Shown here: one piece after another, positions 44,923 to 54,272 of the stretch | Position numbering within the stretch: position 1 is the first letter of the stretch | Layout: each line of letters opens with the position of its first letter | NCBI RefSeq assembly: GCF_023283535.1 | Contig: NZ_JAKILT010000002.1 | Span: 113,052 to 177,051 of the forward strand | Direction of reading: 5' to 3' | Length of the DNA stretch: 64,000 bases | Source of the DNA: Shewanella sairae | Lineage (GTDB): Bacteria > Pseudomonadota > Gammaproteobacteria > Enterobacterales > Shewanellaceae | Translations under genes and position numbers: made by a program | Notes under the pieces: model-generated | The model's input: the letters and a program-made list of their open reading frames with translations, nothing else | Database searches by the model: none | What the model was told of the DNA's origin: nothing

Positions 44923-46266
44923 CTAGCTCGCAGCTACTGGCTGACTTGGTTTCTTCGCCATTAGACAAGCAATAATCACGATAGCCGTTGGCAGTAACCA
45001 CGCCATGCCTTCGTTATGTAGCGGCATAAAGTTAAAGAAGCTTACATCAACTTTAGCGGCTTTAAAGCCATCAATAATACCGAAGAATAGTGCCACACTA
45101 ACCACTAAACGGTGCGCTGTTTTCGGGTGTGCAAAACGTTCTGTTAGGAAAGTTACCGCAACCAAAGCAATCGCAACCGGGTAAACAGTCATTAGTACTG
45201 GAACACTAATATCGATTAACTGCGCTAGACCAACGTTAGCAACCGTTGCACAAACAACACTTACCAATATCACAAAGCGGCGGTAAGAAACCTTTGGCGC
45301 TAGCTCGTTAAAGTACTCACCACAGGCACTAATTAGACCAACAGACGTGGTTAAACAAGCAAGGGTAACTACTGATGACAACAAGATCATGCCGCTAGCG
45401 CCAAACTTAGCAATCACGTAATTAGTTAAAATTACACCACCATTTTCAGCACCCGCAGCTAAATCACCCGCTGTAGCACCTAGGAAAAATAGTGAGATAT
45501 AAACAAAAGCTAGACCGGCAGCAGCAATCAGCGCTGCTTTAATTAGATACTTAGTTTGCGCAGCAGGTTCGCTGATACCTTTTTTACGTAGAATATCGAT
45601 AATTAACATACCGAAAATCAACGATGCCAAGGTATCCATGGTGTTGTAACCTTCCAAAATACCTTTAGTTAGCGGGTTAGTTTGGTAATCACCAACTGCA
45701 GCGCCAATGTCACTGCCCGGAATAACAATAACAGAGATAGCAAGACCAACTAACAATAGGATAAGGATGGGCGTTAATACCTTGCCGACACTGTCTAGTA
45801 ACTTGCCAGGGAATAGAGCAAGCACCATTGAAAGACCAAAGAAACCTAACGTATAAAATAGTTGAGTGATATTAAACGTTAGACCACCGATGATAAATAC
45901 AGCAGAGGTATCTTCTAGAAACGGCTTAAAGCCAACTTCGTAGGCAACTAGACCGGTTCTAGGCGCCGCAAATGCAGGACCTATAATGATAAAGATCGAC
46001 ACAGCAAGTGCAGTTGCAGCGATGGGAGGCAGCAGTTGCATAATCTTACCGTTCGCTTTAGCGACAGCAATCAGAGTGATCAGTGGCAGACCCACTGCAG
46101 TAATAAGGAAGCCAAACATGGCAAGCGTGATGTTTTCGCCGGCTAAGAAGCCTGCTAAAGGTGGGAAAATTAGGTTACCCGCGCCCAAAAAGAACGCAAA
46201 GGTCATAAACCCTAACCCCAACGTATCTGCAATACTCAACTGATTATTCTGCACTTTATTCCCCAT
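44923..46266 (-). CDS. brnQ: branched-chain amino acid transporter BrnQ
   Basis: 447-residue inner-membrane sodium-coupled carrier for leucine, isoleucine and valine (LIVCS family), with about twelve helices. Early motif LGFMTFAFFLGAGNLIFPPLAGFLAG is the family signature. It stands alone with a terminator downstream and a 520-base gap upstream. Confidence 0.93.
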   Translation of the reverse strand: MGNKVQNNQLSIADTLGLGFMTFAFFLGAGNLIFPPLAGFLAGENITLAMFGFLITAVGLPLITLIAVAKANGKIMQLLPPIAATALAVSIFIIIGPAFAAPRTGLVAYEVGFKPFLEDTSAVFIIGGLTFNITQLFYTLGFFGLSMVLALFPGKLLDSVGKVLTPILILLLVGLAISVIVIPGSDIGAAVGDYQTNPLTKGILEGYNTMDTLASLIFGMLIIDILRKKGISEPAAQTKYLIKAALIAAAGLAFVYISLFFLGATAGDLAAGAENGGVILTNYVIAKFGASGMILLSSVVTLACLTTSVGLISACGEYFNELAPKVSYRRFVILVSVVCATVANVGLAQLIDISVPVLMTVYPVAIALVAVTFLTERFAHPKTAHRLVVSVALFFGIIDGFKAAKVDVSFFNFMPLHNEGMAWLLPTAIVIIACLMAKKPSQPVAAS

Positions 46267-46787
46267 CTAGATTTTTTATTTAGTTAACGATTTTATGCCG
46301 TCATGCCTTTAAGGCACCCCGTTAGGACGACATCAAAAATGTGTAATTATTACTTTACATGGTTCCGTGGTAAATACGGCCTATTCTTGGCGAGTTTTTG
46401 AACAGCAGCGGAAAATACTAACGCTAAAATTGCTTTAAAACTGGTTTACCGACTCTAAAACTGGGCTTTTACCGAGTAAAGAGGGGCATACTATTATCAG
46501 AGTAATATCTAATTAACAAGCAAGCATACGGAATAAACCGCATTCTCGATATAAACAAAAACACATTATTAACAAGTGGTTTTCATAACTTACATTAGCC
46601 CTATTAGCCGCCACAACAAGACACATCTGCTTTAATAGCCAGCAAGCGTTTTAAAGCTAGTAACCACTTACCAGCAGCAAAATTCACCGTTTGCTTAACA
46701 ATTAACAAATTCCATGACATCGACTAATTTCAGGCTTGGCTTGTTTAGCGTACAATTAGCTTCATTCATATATTCGATATTGCTGCT
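46267..46787. other. brnQ / trmN6 divergent gap
   Basis: 521 bases without a gene. A small stem (TGCCTT / AAGGCA) lies at 46301-46313, in the likely brnQ leader. I see no recognisable riboswitch, attenuator or RNA gene. Confidence 0.4.
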
Positions 46788-47504
46788 ATGCCATTCACCT
46801 TTAAACGTTTTCATATCGATGATACTCGCTGCGGTATGCCAGTTAGCACTGATGGTGTGTTATTAGGTGCTTGGGCGCCGTTAACTCAAGCCAAACACAT
46901 TCTTGATCTTGGCGCTGGCAGTGGTCTGTTGAGTCTAATGGCAGCCCAGCGCAGTCACGCGGCCATTACCGCCGTTGAGCTTGACCCACAAGCGGCGCTT
47001 GATTGCCTTAGCAACTTCAGCGCTAGCCCTTGGGCGGCACGCTTATCGCTAGTGTGCTGCGATATCCAAAGCTATTGCCAGCATCAGGCGCAACGGTTTG
47101 ACCATATCATCTGTAATCCGCCTTACTTTGATAATGGGCCGCAATCAAGCAAAGGGGCCCGAGCAAGTGCTAGACATACCGACAGCCTAAGCTTTGACAC
47201 ATTACTGCAGTCTATTAAGCAACTGTTGGCTACAGACGGCAACGCTAGCCTAATTCTGCCGACCGAGTCGGTTGCTATACTAGAGGCTAAGCTCAACGCT
47301 CATCAGCTGATGTTGACAGGCAAACTTTTAGCCGCAAGCGTTGAAGGTAAGGCCCCTAATAGACAAGTCCTGCTTCTCGGCCACCTAAATGCGAATGCGG
47401 TTAAGGCGGAAGTGATTGAGCAGCAACTGACTATTCGTCAGAAAAACGGCCAGTACAGCGACCAATTTATCCAACTCAGTCAGGATTTTTATTTAAAGCT
47501 CTAG
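46788..47504 (+). CDS. trmN6: tRNA1(Val) (adenine37-N6)-methyltransferase
   Basis: 238-residue SAM-dependent methyltransferase (YfiC). SAM-binding motif [17 protein letters not shown] and the N6-adenine catalytic motif NPPYF are clear; the N-terminus [27 protein letters not shown] is typical of YfiC. It modifies A37 of tRNA1(Val). It lies directly upstream of srmB, on the same strand and 67 bases apart; in E. coli these genes are neighbours too but divergent. Confidence 0.93.
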   Translation: MPFTFKRFHIDDTRCGMPVSTDGVLLGAWAPLTQAKHILDLGAGSGLLSLMAAQRSHAAITAVELDPQAALDCLSNFSASPWAARLSLVCCDIQSYCQHQAQRFDHIICNPPYFDNGPQSSKGARASARHTDSLSFDTLLQSIKQLLATDGNASLILPTESVAILEAKLNAHQLMLTGKLLAASVEGKAPNRQVLLLGHLNANAVKAEVIEQQLTIRQKNGQYSDQFIQLSQDFYLKL

Positions 47505-47571
47505 GATCGACGATCTAATCGTTTAAAGTCTCTTCTATAAGCTTTATAATGTCCGGCTATTATTTATTGAG

Positions 47572-48810
47572 ATGCCACGCATGCAATTTGAAGATCTCCA
47601 GCTTGACCCTTGTTTGTTAGAGTCACTGAAAGCAATGGGTCATAACAAACCCACTACGATACAACAGCAAACAATCCCAGTCGCAATGGAGCAAAGAGAT
47701 ATCTTAGCTCGCGCGCCTACTGGCACGGGTAAGACAGCAAGCTTCCTTCTGCCTGCGTTGCAACACCTTATCGACTTCCCTCGTCGATACGGCGGCCGTG
47801 CACGCGTACTAATCCTAACGCCAACGCGTGAACTTGCTAGCCAAATTCACCGTTACGCTAGCCACTTGGCTACAGGCTTAGGTTTAGACACAGTGATCAT
47901 CACTGGTGGTGTTCCTTATGGTCCGCAAGAAGAAGCACTACAAAAGAACGTTGATATCTTAGTTGCGACTCCAGGCCGTTTAATGGAGTACCTAGATAAA
48001 GGTCACTTCAACGCTGAAGAAGTAGAAGTACTTGTTATCGACGAAGCTGACCGCATGCTAGACATGGGCTTTTCTGCCGTAGTTGAAAGTATTGCTATCG
48101 AATCAGTTGGTCGTAAACAAACGATGTTGTTCTCTGCCACCCTTGAAGGCAGCGATGTAGGTCGTTTCTCGCATAACCTACTGACTAACCCTGTTAAGTT
48201 AGAAGCTGAAGCACCGCGCAGTGAAAAAGCTAAGATCCACCAGTGGATCCACCTTGCTGACGATAAAGCTCACAAGTTTGCTTTATTGTGCGCACTGCTA
48301 AAACAAGAAGATGTGCAACGCACCATTGTCTTCGTAAAGACCCGTGAAGCAGTTGCAAGCCTTGAAGGTCTATTGCAAAAAGAAGGTATCACTTGTGCAT
48401 TTATGCGTGGTGATATGGAGCAAAAAGCGCGCTTCCAAGCCCTTGGTCGCTTCACTAAAGGCGAAGTGAATATCTTGCTAGCGACTGACGTTGCAGCACG
48501 TGGTATTGACATTGACGACATTACTCACGTAATCAACTTCGATATGCCTCGCTCTGCTGACACTTATGTACACCGTATTGGTCGTACTGGTCGTGCTGGC
48601 GCAAAAGGTACTGCTATTTCGCTAGTTGAAGCGCATGATATCCGCGTTGTGGGTAAAATCGAGCGTTATATCGAGCAACCACTAAAACGCCGCTTCGTTA
48701 AAGATCTGCGTCCAAAGAACAAAGAAGCTAAGCCACCAGGAAAGAAAAAGCCTGGCCCAGATAACAGCAAAAACTTCAGTAAGAAGAACAAGAAGAAAAA
48801 GAAGAAGTAA
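47572..48810 (+). CDS. srmB: ATP-dependent RNA helicase SrmB
   Basis: 412-residue DEAD-box helicase of 50S ribosome assembly. Q motif (TTIQQQTIP), Walker A APTGTGKT, PTRELA, DEAD (VIDEADRMLDMGF), SAT (LFSATLEG) and the C-terminal HRIGRTGRAG arginine-finger motif. The SrmB-type signatures ITGGVPYG and KIHQWIHLADD are kept. The tail is a run of lysines (residues about 380-412) for RNA binding, shorter than in E. coli. A second ATG at 47581 could be the true start. Confidence 0.93.
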   Translation: MPRMQFEDLQLDPCLLESLKAMGHNKPTTIQQQTIPVAMEQRDILARAPTGTGKTASFLLPALQHLIDFPRRYGGRARVLILTPTRELASQIHRYASHLATGLGLDTVIITGGVPYGPQEEALQKNVDILVATPGRLMEYLDKGHFNAEEVEVLVIDEADRMLDMGFSAVVESIAIESVGRKQTMLFSATLEGSDVGRFSHNLLTNPVKLEAEAPRSEKAKIHQWIHLADDKAHKFALLCALLKQEDVQRTIVFVKTREAVASLEGLLQKEGITCAFMRGDMEQKARFQALGRFTKGEVNILLATDVAARGIDIDDITHVINFDMPRSADTYVHRIGRTGRAGAKGTAISLVEAHDIRVVGKIERYIEQPLKRRFVKDLRPKNKEAKPPGKKKPGPDNSKNFSKKNKKKKKK

Positions 48811-48828
48811 AACACTTCAGCTTATTCT

Positions 48829-48855
48829 TAAAGGGTCACATTATGTGGCCCTTTT
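48829..48855 (+). terminator. terminator after srmB
   Basis: AAAGGGTCACA-TTA-TGTGGCCCTTTTT hairpin (one G-T type imperfection). Confidence 0.85.
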
Positions 48856-49002
48856 TAATATGCATTTTTTATCCCTTGCAAAATACCTCTGCTCACCACC
48901 AACAACTTGAAATATTTCATTTACAAATAATGATTTAACCTTGCCTTTGACTCTGGTAATTTATGCAATTAGAAAGAACCTTTGCATGGATTAGCGGATC
49001 AG

Positions 49003-50229
49003 ATGATAAATAAAATAAAAACCTTACTGCGGAGAATGAGCCCACTGTTCATTCTTATTGCCTTTATTGTTGTTGCGCAGATTTTGATCGGCACAAAAGA
49101 AGCCCCTGAGCAGAAACCAGATGAAGTACCGGTTGCCATTGTTGATGTCACAGAAGTGCAGCAACAAACTGTATCGTTAAACTTACCCTCATACGGCGTT
49201 GTTAGCCCTAAATATAAAACCCAGCTTGTCACCGAAGTAAAAGGTCGTATGCTCAGCATATCGGCAAACTTTGTTGCCGGCGGCGTTGTTAAAAAAGGCG
49301 ATGAGCTAGCAGTCATTGAGCCTTCAGATTACGAAGCGGACTTGATGCAGGCGCAAGCCTCACTTGCCCAAGCAAAAGCTGCACTTGAAGAAGAGCGCGC
49401 AAAAGGTGAAGTCGCTAAAAATGACTGGAAAGGTTATGACGGCGGCGTGCCACCTGAGTTAGGTCTGCGTTTACCTCAGCTTAAACAAGAGCAAGCTAAT
49501 GTGAAGTTCCAACAAGCCGCCCTTGCCCGTGCTCAGCGTAACTTAGAACGCGCGGTGATTCGCGCACCATTTGATGGCATTATCAAATCGCGTATTGTCG
49601 ACTTAGGCCAATACGTTACCTTAGGGACGAATCTAGGTGAGCTATACGATACGCGTATTGCAGAAGTCAGACTGCCACTATCAAATAATGATCTTGCCTA
49701 CCTAGAGTCAGTTGATAACCCAGATACCGATGTGAGCTTAAGTGCAGGCTTAGCCGGCAAAACGATCACCTGGCAAGGACAGATCATCCGCAGCGAAGGG
49801 GTAATTGATGCTGAGAACCGTATGGTTTACTTAGTGGCAGAAGTCAAAGATCCTTATCTACGTAATAACCGTCTTGAAGGTCAGTTACCCCTTAAATACG
49901 GCACCTTTGTTACTGCCGTTATTAAAGGTCGTACTGTTGAGGGGATTGTAAAATTACCGCGCCATTTAGTGCGTGACAACCAAGTGACTATCGTTAATAA
50001 AGACAACAGCATTGAACTACGCAACGTCAATGTGGTTAAAAGTGATTTAGAAAATGTGTACATTAAAGGCAGCATTGAAAGTGGTGAGCGCATTTCACTC
50101 ACTAACCTGACCAATGCCGAAAATGGTCAAATCGTTAAAGTACTAGGTGAAGAGTCGAGTTCATCACAAGACATAGATTCAGAGACAAATAACACAGAAG
50201 AGCAACTTGCCAATGCAGGTGCTCAATAA
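49003..50229 (+). CDS. RND efflux membrane-fusion (periplasmic adaptor) protein
   Basis: About 408 residues with an N-terminal membrane anchor (MSPLFILIAFIVVAQILIG), then lipoyl, alpha-hairpin (QASLAQAKAALEEERAKGEV...) and beta-barrel domains of the HlyD/AcrA family (motifs GRMLSISANFVAGGVVKKGDELAVIE and RAPFDGIIKSRIVDLGQYV). Start at ATG 49003 is uncertain; a TTG at 48982 would add seven residues. It links the RND pump to an outer-membrane channel, which is not encoded here. It overlaps the pump gene by one base (TAATG). Confidence 0.88.
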   Translation: MINKIKTLLRRMSPLFILIAFIVVAQILIGTKEAPEQKPDEVPVAIVDVTEVQQQTVSLNLPSYGVVSPKYKTQLVTEVKGRMLSISANFVAGGVVKKGDELAVIEPSDYEADLMQAQASLAQAKAALEEERAKGEVAKNDWKGYDGGVPPELGLRLPQLKQEQANVKFQQAALARAQRNLERAVIRAPFDGIIKSRIVDLGQYVTLGTNLGELYDTRIAEVRLPLSNNDLAYLESVDNPDTDVSLSAGLAGKTITWQGQIIRSEGVIDAENRMVYLVAEVKDPYLRNNRLEGQLPLKYGTFVTAVIKGRTVEGIVKLPRHLVRDNQVTIVNKDNSIELRNVNVVKSDLENVYIKGSIESGERISLTNLTNAENGQIVKVLGEESSSSQDIDSETNNTEEQLANAGAQ

Positions 50230-53200
50230 TGACCACAGACAATAATCACCACGCTACAACCGAACCAAGCAATACGCCTAGCGAGCCACAAACCGGTATC
50301 ATCGCTTGGTTTGCTAGAAACAATGTCGCTGCTAACCTACTTATGTGGATCCTGATCATTGGTGGTTTATTCAGTACGCTAATTATTAATAAAGAAATCT
50401 TCCCCTCGTTTGAACTTAATTACCTGCGGATCACCGTTGCCTACCCAGGCGCTGCGCCACAAGAAATTGAAGAAGGGATTACCATTAAAATCGAAGAAGC
50501 GATTCAAGATATTAATGGCATTAAGAAAGTCACCTCTGTCGCCAGTGAAGGCGTTGGTTCGGTGTCGATTGAAGTGGAAGATAGTTACGATCCCCAAGAC
50601 GTGTTAGATGAAGCTAAACTGCGTATTGATGCGATCTCCACCTTTCCGGTAAACATTGAAAAACCCGATATCTACCGCGTTAAGCCAGAAAACAATGTGA
50701 TTTGGATTTCTGTTTATGGCGACCAGTCTCTGCAAGAAATGAAAGAGCTCGCCAAGACCATTCGTGATGAAGTCGCCGCCCTGCCTGCCATTACCAAAGC
50801 ACAGGTCACTGGAGTACGCGACTATGAAATTGGCATTGAGCTTTCAGAAGATAAACTGCGTGAATATGGACTGACATTCTCGCAAGTGGCGCAAGCAGTA
50901 CAAAACTCGTCAATCGATCTGCCTGGCGGTTCAATTCGCGCTAAAGATGGCGACATCCTGCTACGCACTAAAGGCCAAGCCTATACCGGCGAAGACTTTG
51001 CGCAAATCGTGGTGAGTACTCGCCCTGATGGTAGCCGTATCATGCTGCCTCAAGTGGCGACCATCAATGATAGCTTTGAAGAGCGCCTAGAATACACCCG
51101 CTTTAATGGTCAACCCGCGGCGATTATCGAGATCCTCAGTGTCGATGACCAAAACGCACTGGATATTTCTGCTCAGGTCAAAGACTACATAGAGCAAAAG
51201 CGTGATGCCTTACCAACAGGCGCTAAATTAGATACTTGGGGCGATTTAACCCACTACCTTAAAGGCCGCTTAAACATGATGTTATCTAACATGTTCTACG
51301 GTGCTTTATTGGTGTTCCTGATTTTGGCATTATTCTTAGAAATCAAGTTGGCTTTTTGGGTCATGATGGGGCTACCGATTAGCTTCCTTGGCGCTATGCT
51401 GTTTATGCCGCTTGAGCCGTTTTCGTTATCGATTAACCTGTTAACCCTATTTGCATTTATTCTGGTGCTAGGGATAGTGGTGGACGACGCCATTGTGATT
51501 GGCGAGAGTGCCTATAGTGAAATTGAGGAAAAGGGTCACTCACTTGAGAATGTGATTAAGGGCGCTAATAAAGTCGCCATGCCAGCCACCTTCGGGGTAC
51601 TCACTACCATTGCCGCCTTTATGCCAATGTTGATGGTGTCTGGCCCACAGGGGATTATCTGGAAATCCATCGGCATGGTCGTGGTGCTATGTCTTATCTT
51701 CTCTTTGATTGAATCTAAGCTTATCCTGCCAGCTCACTTAGCCCATATGAAACCGCGTAAGCCCCGTGCTCAGCTTGGATTACTTGGGCGCTTAAAAGCA
51801 AAACTCAATGATAAAGTGCAGTACTTTATCCACAATAATTACCGACCGTTTTTAGAGCGTTGTATCGTGCAGCGTTATAATGCGGTAGCAGTATTTATTG
51901 GCGTATTGATTTTATCGATCTCGCTGGTACTCAGCGGGCAAGTGCGTTGGGTATTCTTCCCAGACCTACCGTCTGACTTTATTCAGGTTAACCTAGAGAT
52001 GGAAGAAGGTAGCTCAGAAGAAAATACCTTAAAAGTCGTACAAGAAGTAGAAGAAGCGCTTTATGCCATGAACGATGAAATGGAAAAAGAGCTTGGGTAC
52101 CCGGTGGTTAAGCACAGCTTTATTAATATGAGCTCACGCACTTCAGCGTTTCTGTTTGCTGAACTAACCAAAGGTGAAGACCGCGATGTCGACGGCGAAA
52201 CCATTGCCACAGCATGGCGTAAACAACTTCCCGAGTTGCTCGCTGTTAAAAAGCTCAATATCAATGCCAGCACCAATGATAACGGCGGTGATATTTCGTT
52301 TAGATTAACCTCAAGTAACCTTGAGCAACTGGCGCAAGCATCAGAAGAGCTTAAACTCAAGCTACGCAGCTATGAAGGCGTTTACGATGTATCCGATAAC
52401 TTCTCATCGGGCAGTCAGGAAATCAAACTGCAAATACGCCCCGAAGCGGAGGCGCTTGGCTTGACCCTGTCCGATCTTGCTCGCCAAGTCCGTTATGGCT
52501 TTTACGGTTATGAAGCCCAGCGTATTTTGCGTAATAAAGAAGAAGTGAAGGTGATGGTGCGCTACCCACTAGAACAGCGACGCACAGTGGGGCATCTTGA
52601 GAATATGCTTATTCGCACCCCAAGCGGCGTGGCGGTACCTTTCTCTACAGTCGCCGACTTGCAGTTAGGTGACTCTTACTCTTCAATTACCCGAGTTGAT
52701 GGTCGCCGCGCGATTACCATTAATGCCAATGCTGACACCAACAAGGTTGAACCCTCTAAAGTTGTCGCTGAAATCCAAGATGATTTCTTAGTGCAATTGC
52801 AAGCTAAGTATCCAACGATTTCGACCTCTTTAGATGGCGGTAGCGCTGATGAGCAAAGTGCTTTGATTAGCTTAATGCAGGGCTTCTTCTTTGCGCTATT
52901 TACTATCTATGCGCTGATGGCTATTCCGCTTAAATCCTATAGCCAGCCGCTAATTATTATGTCGGTCATTCCATTTGGTATGATTGGTGCGCTGTTTGGT
53001 CATTTTATCTTAGGTCTCAACATGAGTATTTTGAGCCTATGTGGCATCGTGGCATTAGCTGGGGTAGTTGTAAATGACTCGCTGATTTTAGTGGACTTTG
53101 TTAACCGCGCTCGGGCAGAAGGCCATAGTATTGTCAGGGCGGCTGTCGACTCGGGTTGTTACCGCTTTAGAGCGATTATCTTAACCTCACTCACCACCTT

Positions 53201-53423
53201 TGTTGGTCTAGTGCCTATTTTGCTAGAAAAGAGTTTACAGGCGCAGATTGTGATCCCAATGGCTGCATCGCTAGCATTCGGTATCTTATTCTCGACTGTG
53301 GTGACCTTAGTGTTAGTGCCGCTGCTATACATCATCTTAGATGATATTAGGCGCACTTCACGTCGCGTATTCAATTGGTGGTGGCAACCTAAGGGCGACA
53401 ACGTATCAGAGCCCGTCAATTAA
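50229..53423 (+). CDS. RND efflux permease (HAE1/AcrB type)
   Basis: 1064-residue inner-membrane proton-driven pump with the twelve-helix RND layout: TM1 near residue 30-52, first periplasmic domain, TM2-6 (about 340-490), a long loop, second periplasmic domain and TM8-12 (about 880-1040). The proton relay pair is visible in GIVVDDAIVIGES (TM4, Asp-Asp). Substrates cannot be predicted. Start ATG overlaps the adaptor stop, so translation is coupled; a terminator follows. Confidence 0.92.
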   Translation: MTTDNNHHATTEPSNTPSEPQTGIIAWFARNNVAANLLMWILIIGGLFSTLIINKEIFPSFELNYLRITVAYPGAAPQEIEEGITIKIEEAIQDINGIKKVTSVASEGVGSVSIEVEDSYDPQDVLDEAKLRIDAISTFPVNIEKPDIYRVKPENNVIWISVYGDQSLQEMKELAKTIRDEVAALPAITKAQVTGVRDYEIGIELSEDKLREYGLTFSQVAQAVQNSSIDLPGGSIRAKDGDILLRTKGQAYTGEDFAQIVVSTRPDGSRIMLPQVATINDSFEERLEYTRFNGQPAAIIEILSVDDQNALDISAQVKDYIEQKRDALPTGAKLDTWGDLTHYLKGRLNMMLSNMFYGALLVFLILALFLEIKLAFWVMMGLPISFLGAMLFMPLEPFSLSINLLTLFAFILVLGIVVDDAIVIGESAYSEIEEKGHSLENVIKGANKVAMPATFGVLTTIAAFMPMLMVSGPQGIIWKSIGMVVVLCLIFSLIESKLILPAHLAHMKPRKPRAQLGLLGRLKAKLNDKVQYFIHNNYRPFLERCIVQRYNAVAVFIGVLILSISLVLSGQVRWVFFPDLPSDFIQVNLEMEEGSSEENTLKVVQEVEEALYAMNDEMEKELGYPVVKHSFINMSSRTSAFLFAELTKGEDRDVDGETIATAWRKQLPELLAVKKLNINASTNDNGGDISFRLTSSNLEQLAQASEELKLKLRSYEGVYDVSDNFSSGSQEIKLQIRPEAEALGLTLSDLARQVRYGFYGYEAQRILRNKEEVKVMVRYPLEQRRTVGHLENMLIRTPSGVAVPFSTVADLQLGDSYSSITRVDGRRAITINANADTNKVEPSKVVAEIQDDFLVQLQAKYPTISTSLDGGSADEQSALISLMQGFFFALFTIYALMAIPLKSYSQPLIIMSVIPFGMIGALFGHFILGLNMSILSLCGIVALAGVVVNDSLILVDFVNRARAEGHSIVRAAVDSGCYRFRAIILTSLTTFVGLVPILLEKSLQAQIVIPMAASLAFGILFSTVVTLVLVPLLYIILDDIRRTSRRVFNWWWQPKGDNVSEPVN

Positions 53424-53461
53424 CATGCGCTAACCTTATTTAAAATGGGGCAGTTTGATGC

Positions 53462-53487
53462 AAAAAGGAGGCTATAAGCCTCCTTTT
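53462..53487 (+). terminator. terminator after RND operon
   Basis: AAAAAGGAGGC-TATAA-GCCTCCTTTT hairpin. Confidence 0.9.
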
Positions 53488-53595
53488 CTATTGCCATTGC
53501 TTCTCATTGAACATGAAGTAACTCGATCTAGCAAACAGATTTCCCTTAAGCAACGCGCTATTCTTATTCGATAAAAAACCAAGCTAGGCGTGATC

Positions 53596-54204
53596 ATGAC
53601 CACCAGCCAACCGACTCTTGTTTACGATATTCGTAATAGCCGCTATCTCAATATTACCGGCCGCTGTACCTTGCGCTGTCAATTCTGTCCAAAACATAAT
53701 GGCAGTAAGCAAGTACATGAATATCAATTAGACTTGAACCGTCAGCCTAAAGCCGAAGAGATTATCGACCAGCTTGGTGATGTGACGCAGTTCGATGAGT
53801 ATGTATTTTGTGGTTACGGGGAACCAACACTTAATCTACCCACACTGCTTAGCGTTGCGACCGAGATTAAACAGCGTGGCGGCAAAGTGAGAGTCAACAC
53901 CGACGGTTTAGGTAACCTATTCCATAAACGTAATATCTTGCCAGAATTAGCCAGCTGCGTTGATAGTCTATCGATTTCACTTAATGCCGATACCGAGATA
54001 GGTTACCAGCAGCATTGTCAGCCAAAGCTGGCTGGCTCATACCAAGCATTACTCGATTTTATTGCCCTCGCGCCACAATATATTAGCGAGGTACAAGTAT
54101 CTGCTATTAATGGCTTAACAGGCGTAAATATCGAAGCTTGCCGCCATATTGTGGAGTCGAGAGGCGCTCAGTTTAAACAAAGAGAGCTCGATATTGTCGG
54201 TTAA
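53596..54204 (+). CDS. radical SAM protein
   Basis: 202-residue small radical SAM protein (TatD-linked type). The 4Fe-4S motif CxxxCxxC is at Cys24, Cys28 and Cys31 (GRCTLRCQFC); the SAM-binding GE motif is seen in CGYGEPTLN and a later strand in VRVNTDGLGN. It is shorter than most radical SAM enzymes and has no extra cluster domain. ATG at 53596 is chosen over a GTG at 53590 because of spacing from TAGG. Substrate unknown. It precedes the sensor gene by 68 bases. Confidence 0.85.
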   Translation: MTTSQPTLVYDIRNSRYLNITGRCTLRCQFCPKHNGSKQVHEYQLDLNRQPKAEEIIDQLGDVTQFDEYVFCGYGEPTLNLPTLLSVATEIKQRGGKVRVNTDGLGNLFHKRNILPELASCVDSLSISLNADTEIGYQQHCQPKLAGSYQALLDFIALAPQYISEVQVSAINGLTGVNIEACRHIVESRGAQFKQRELDIVG

Positions 54205-54272
54205 CAAACACTGGTTAGGGGGGCAATTCGTGTTAAGATGCTGCCCATAATAACCGTAATAAAATTCAATAC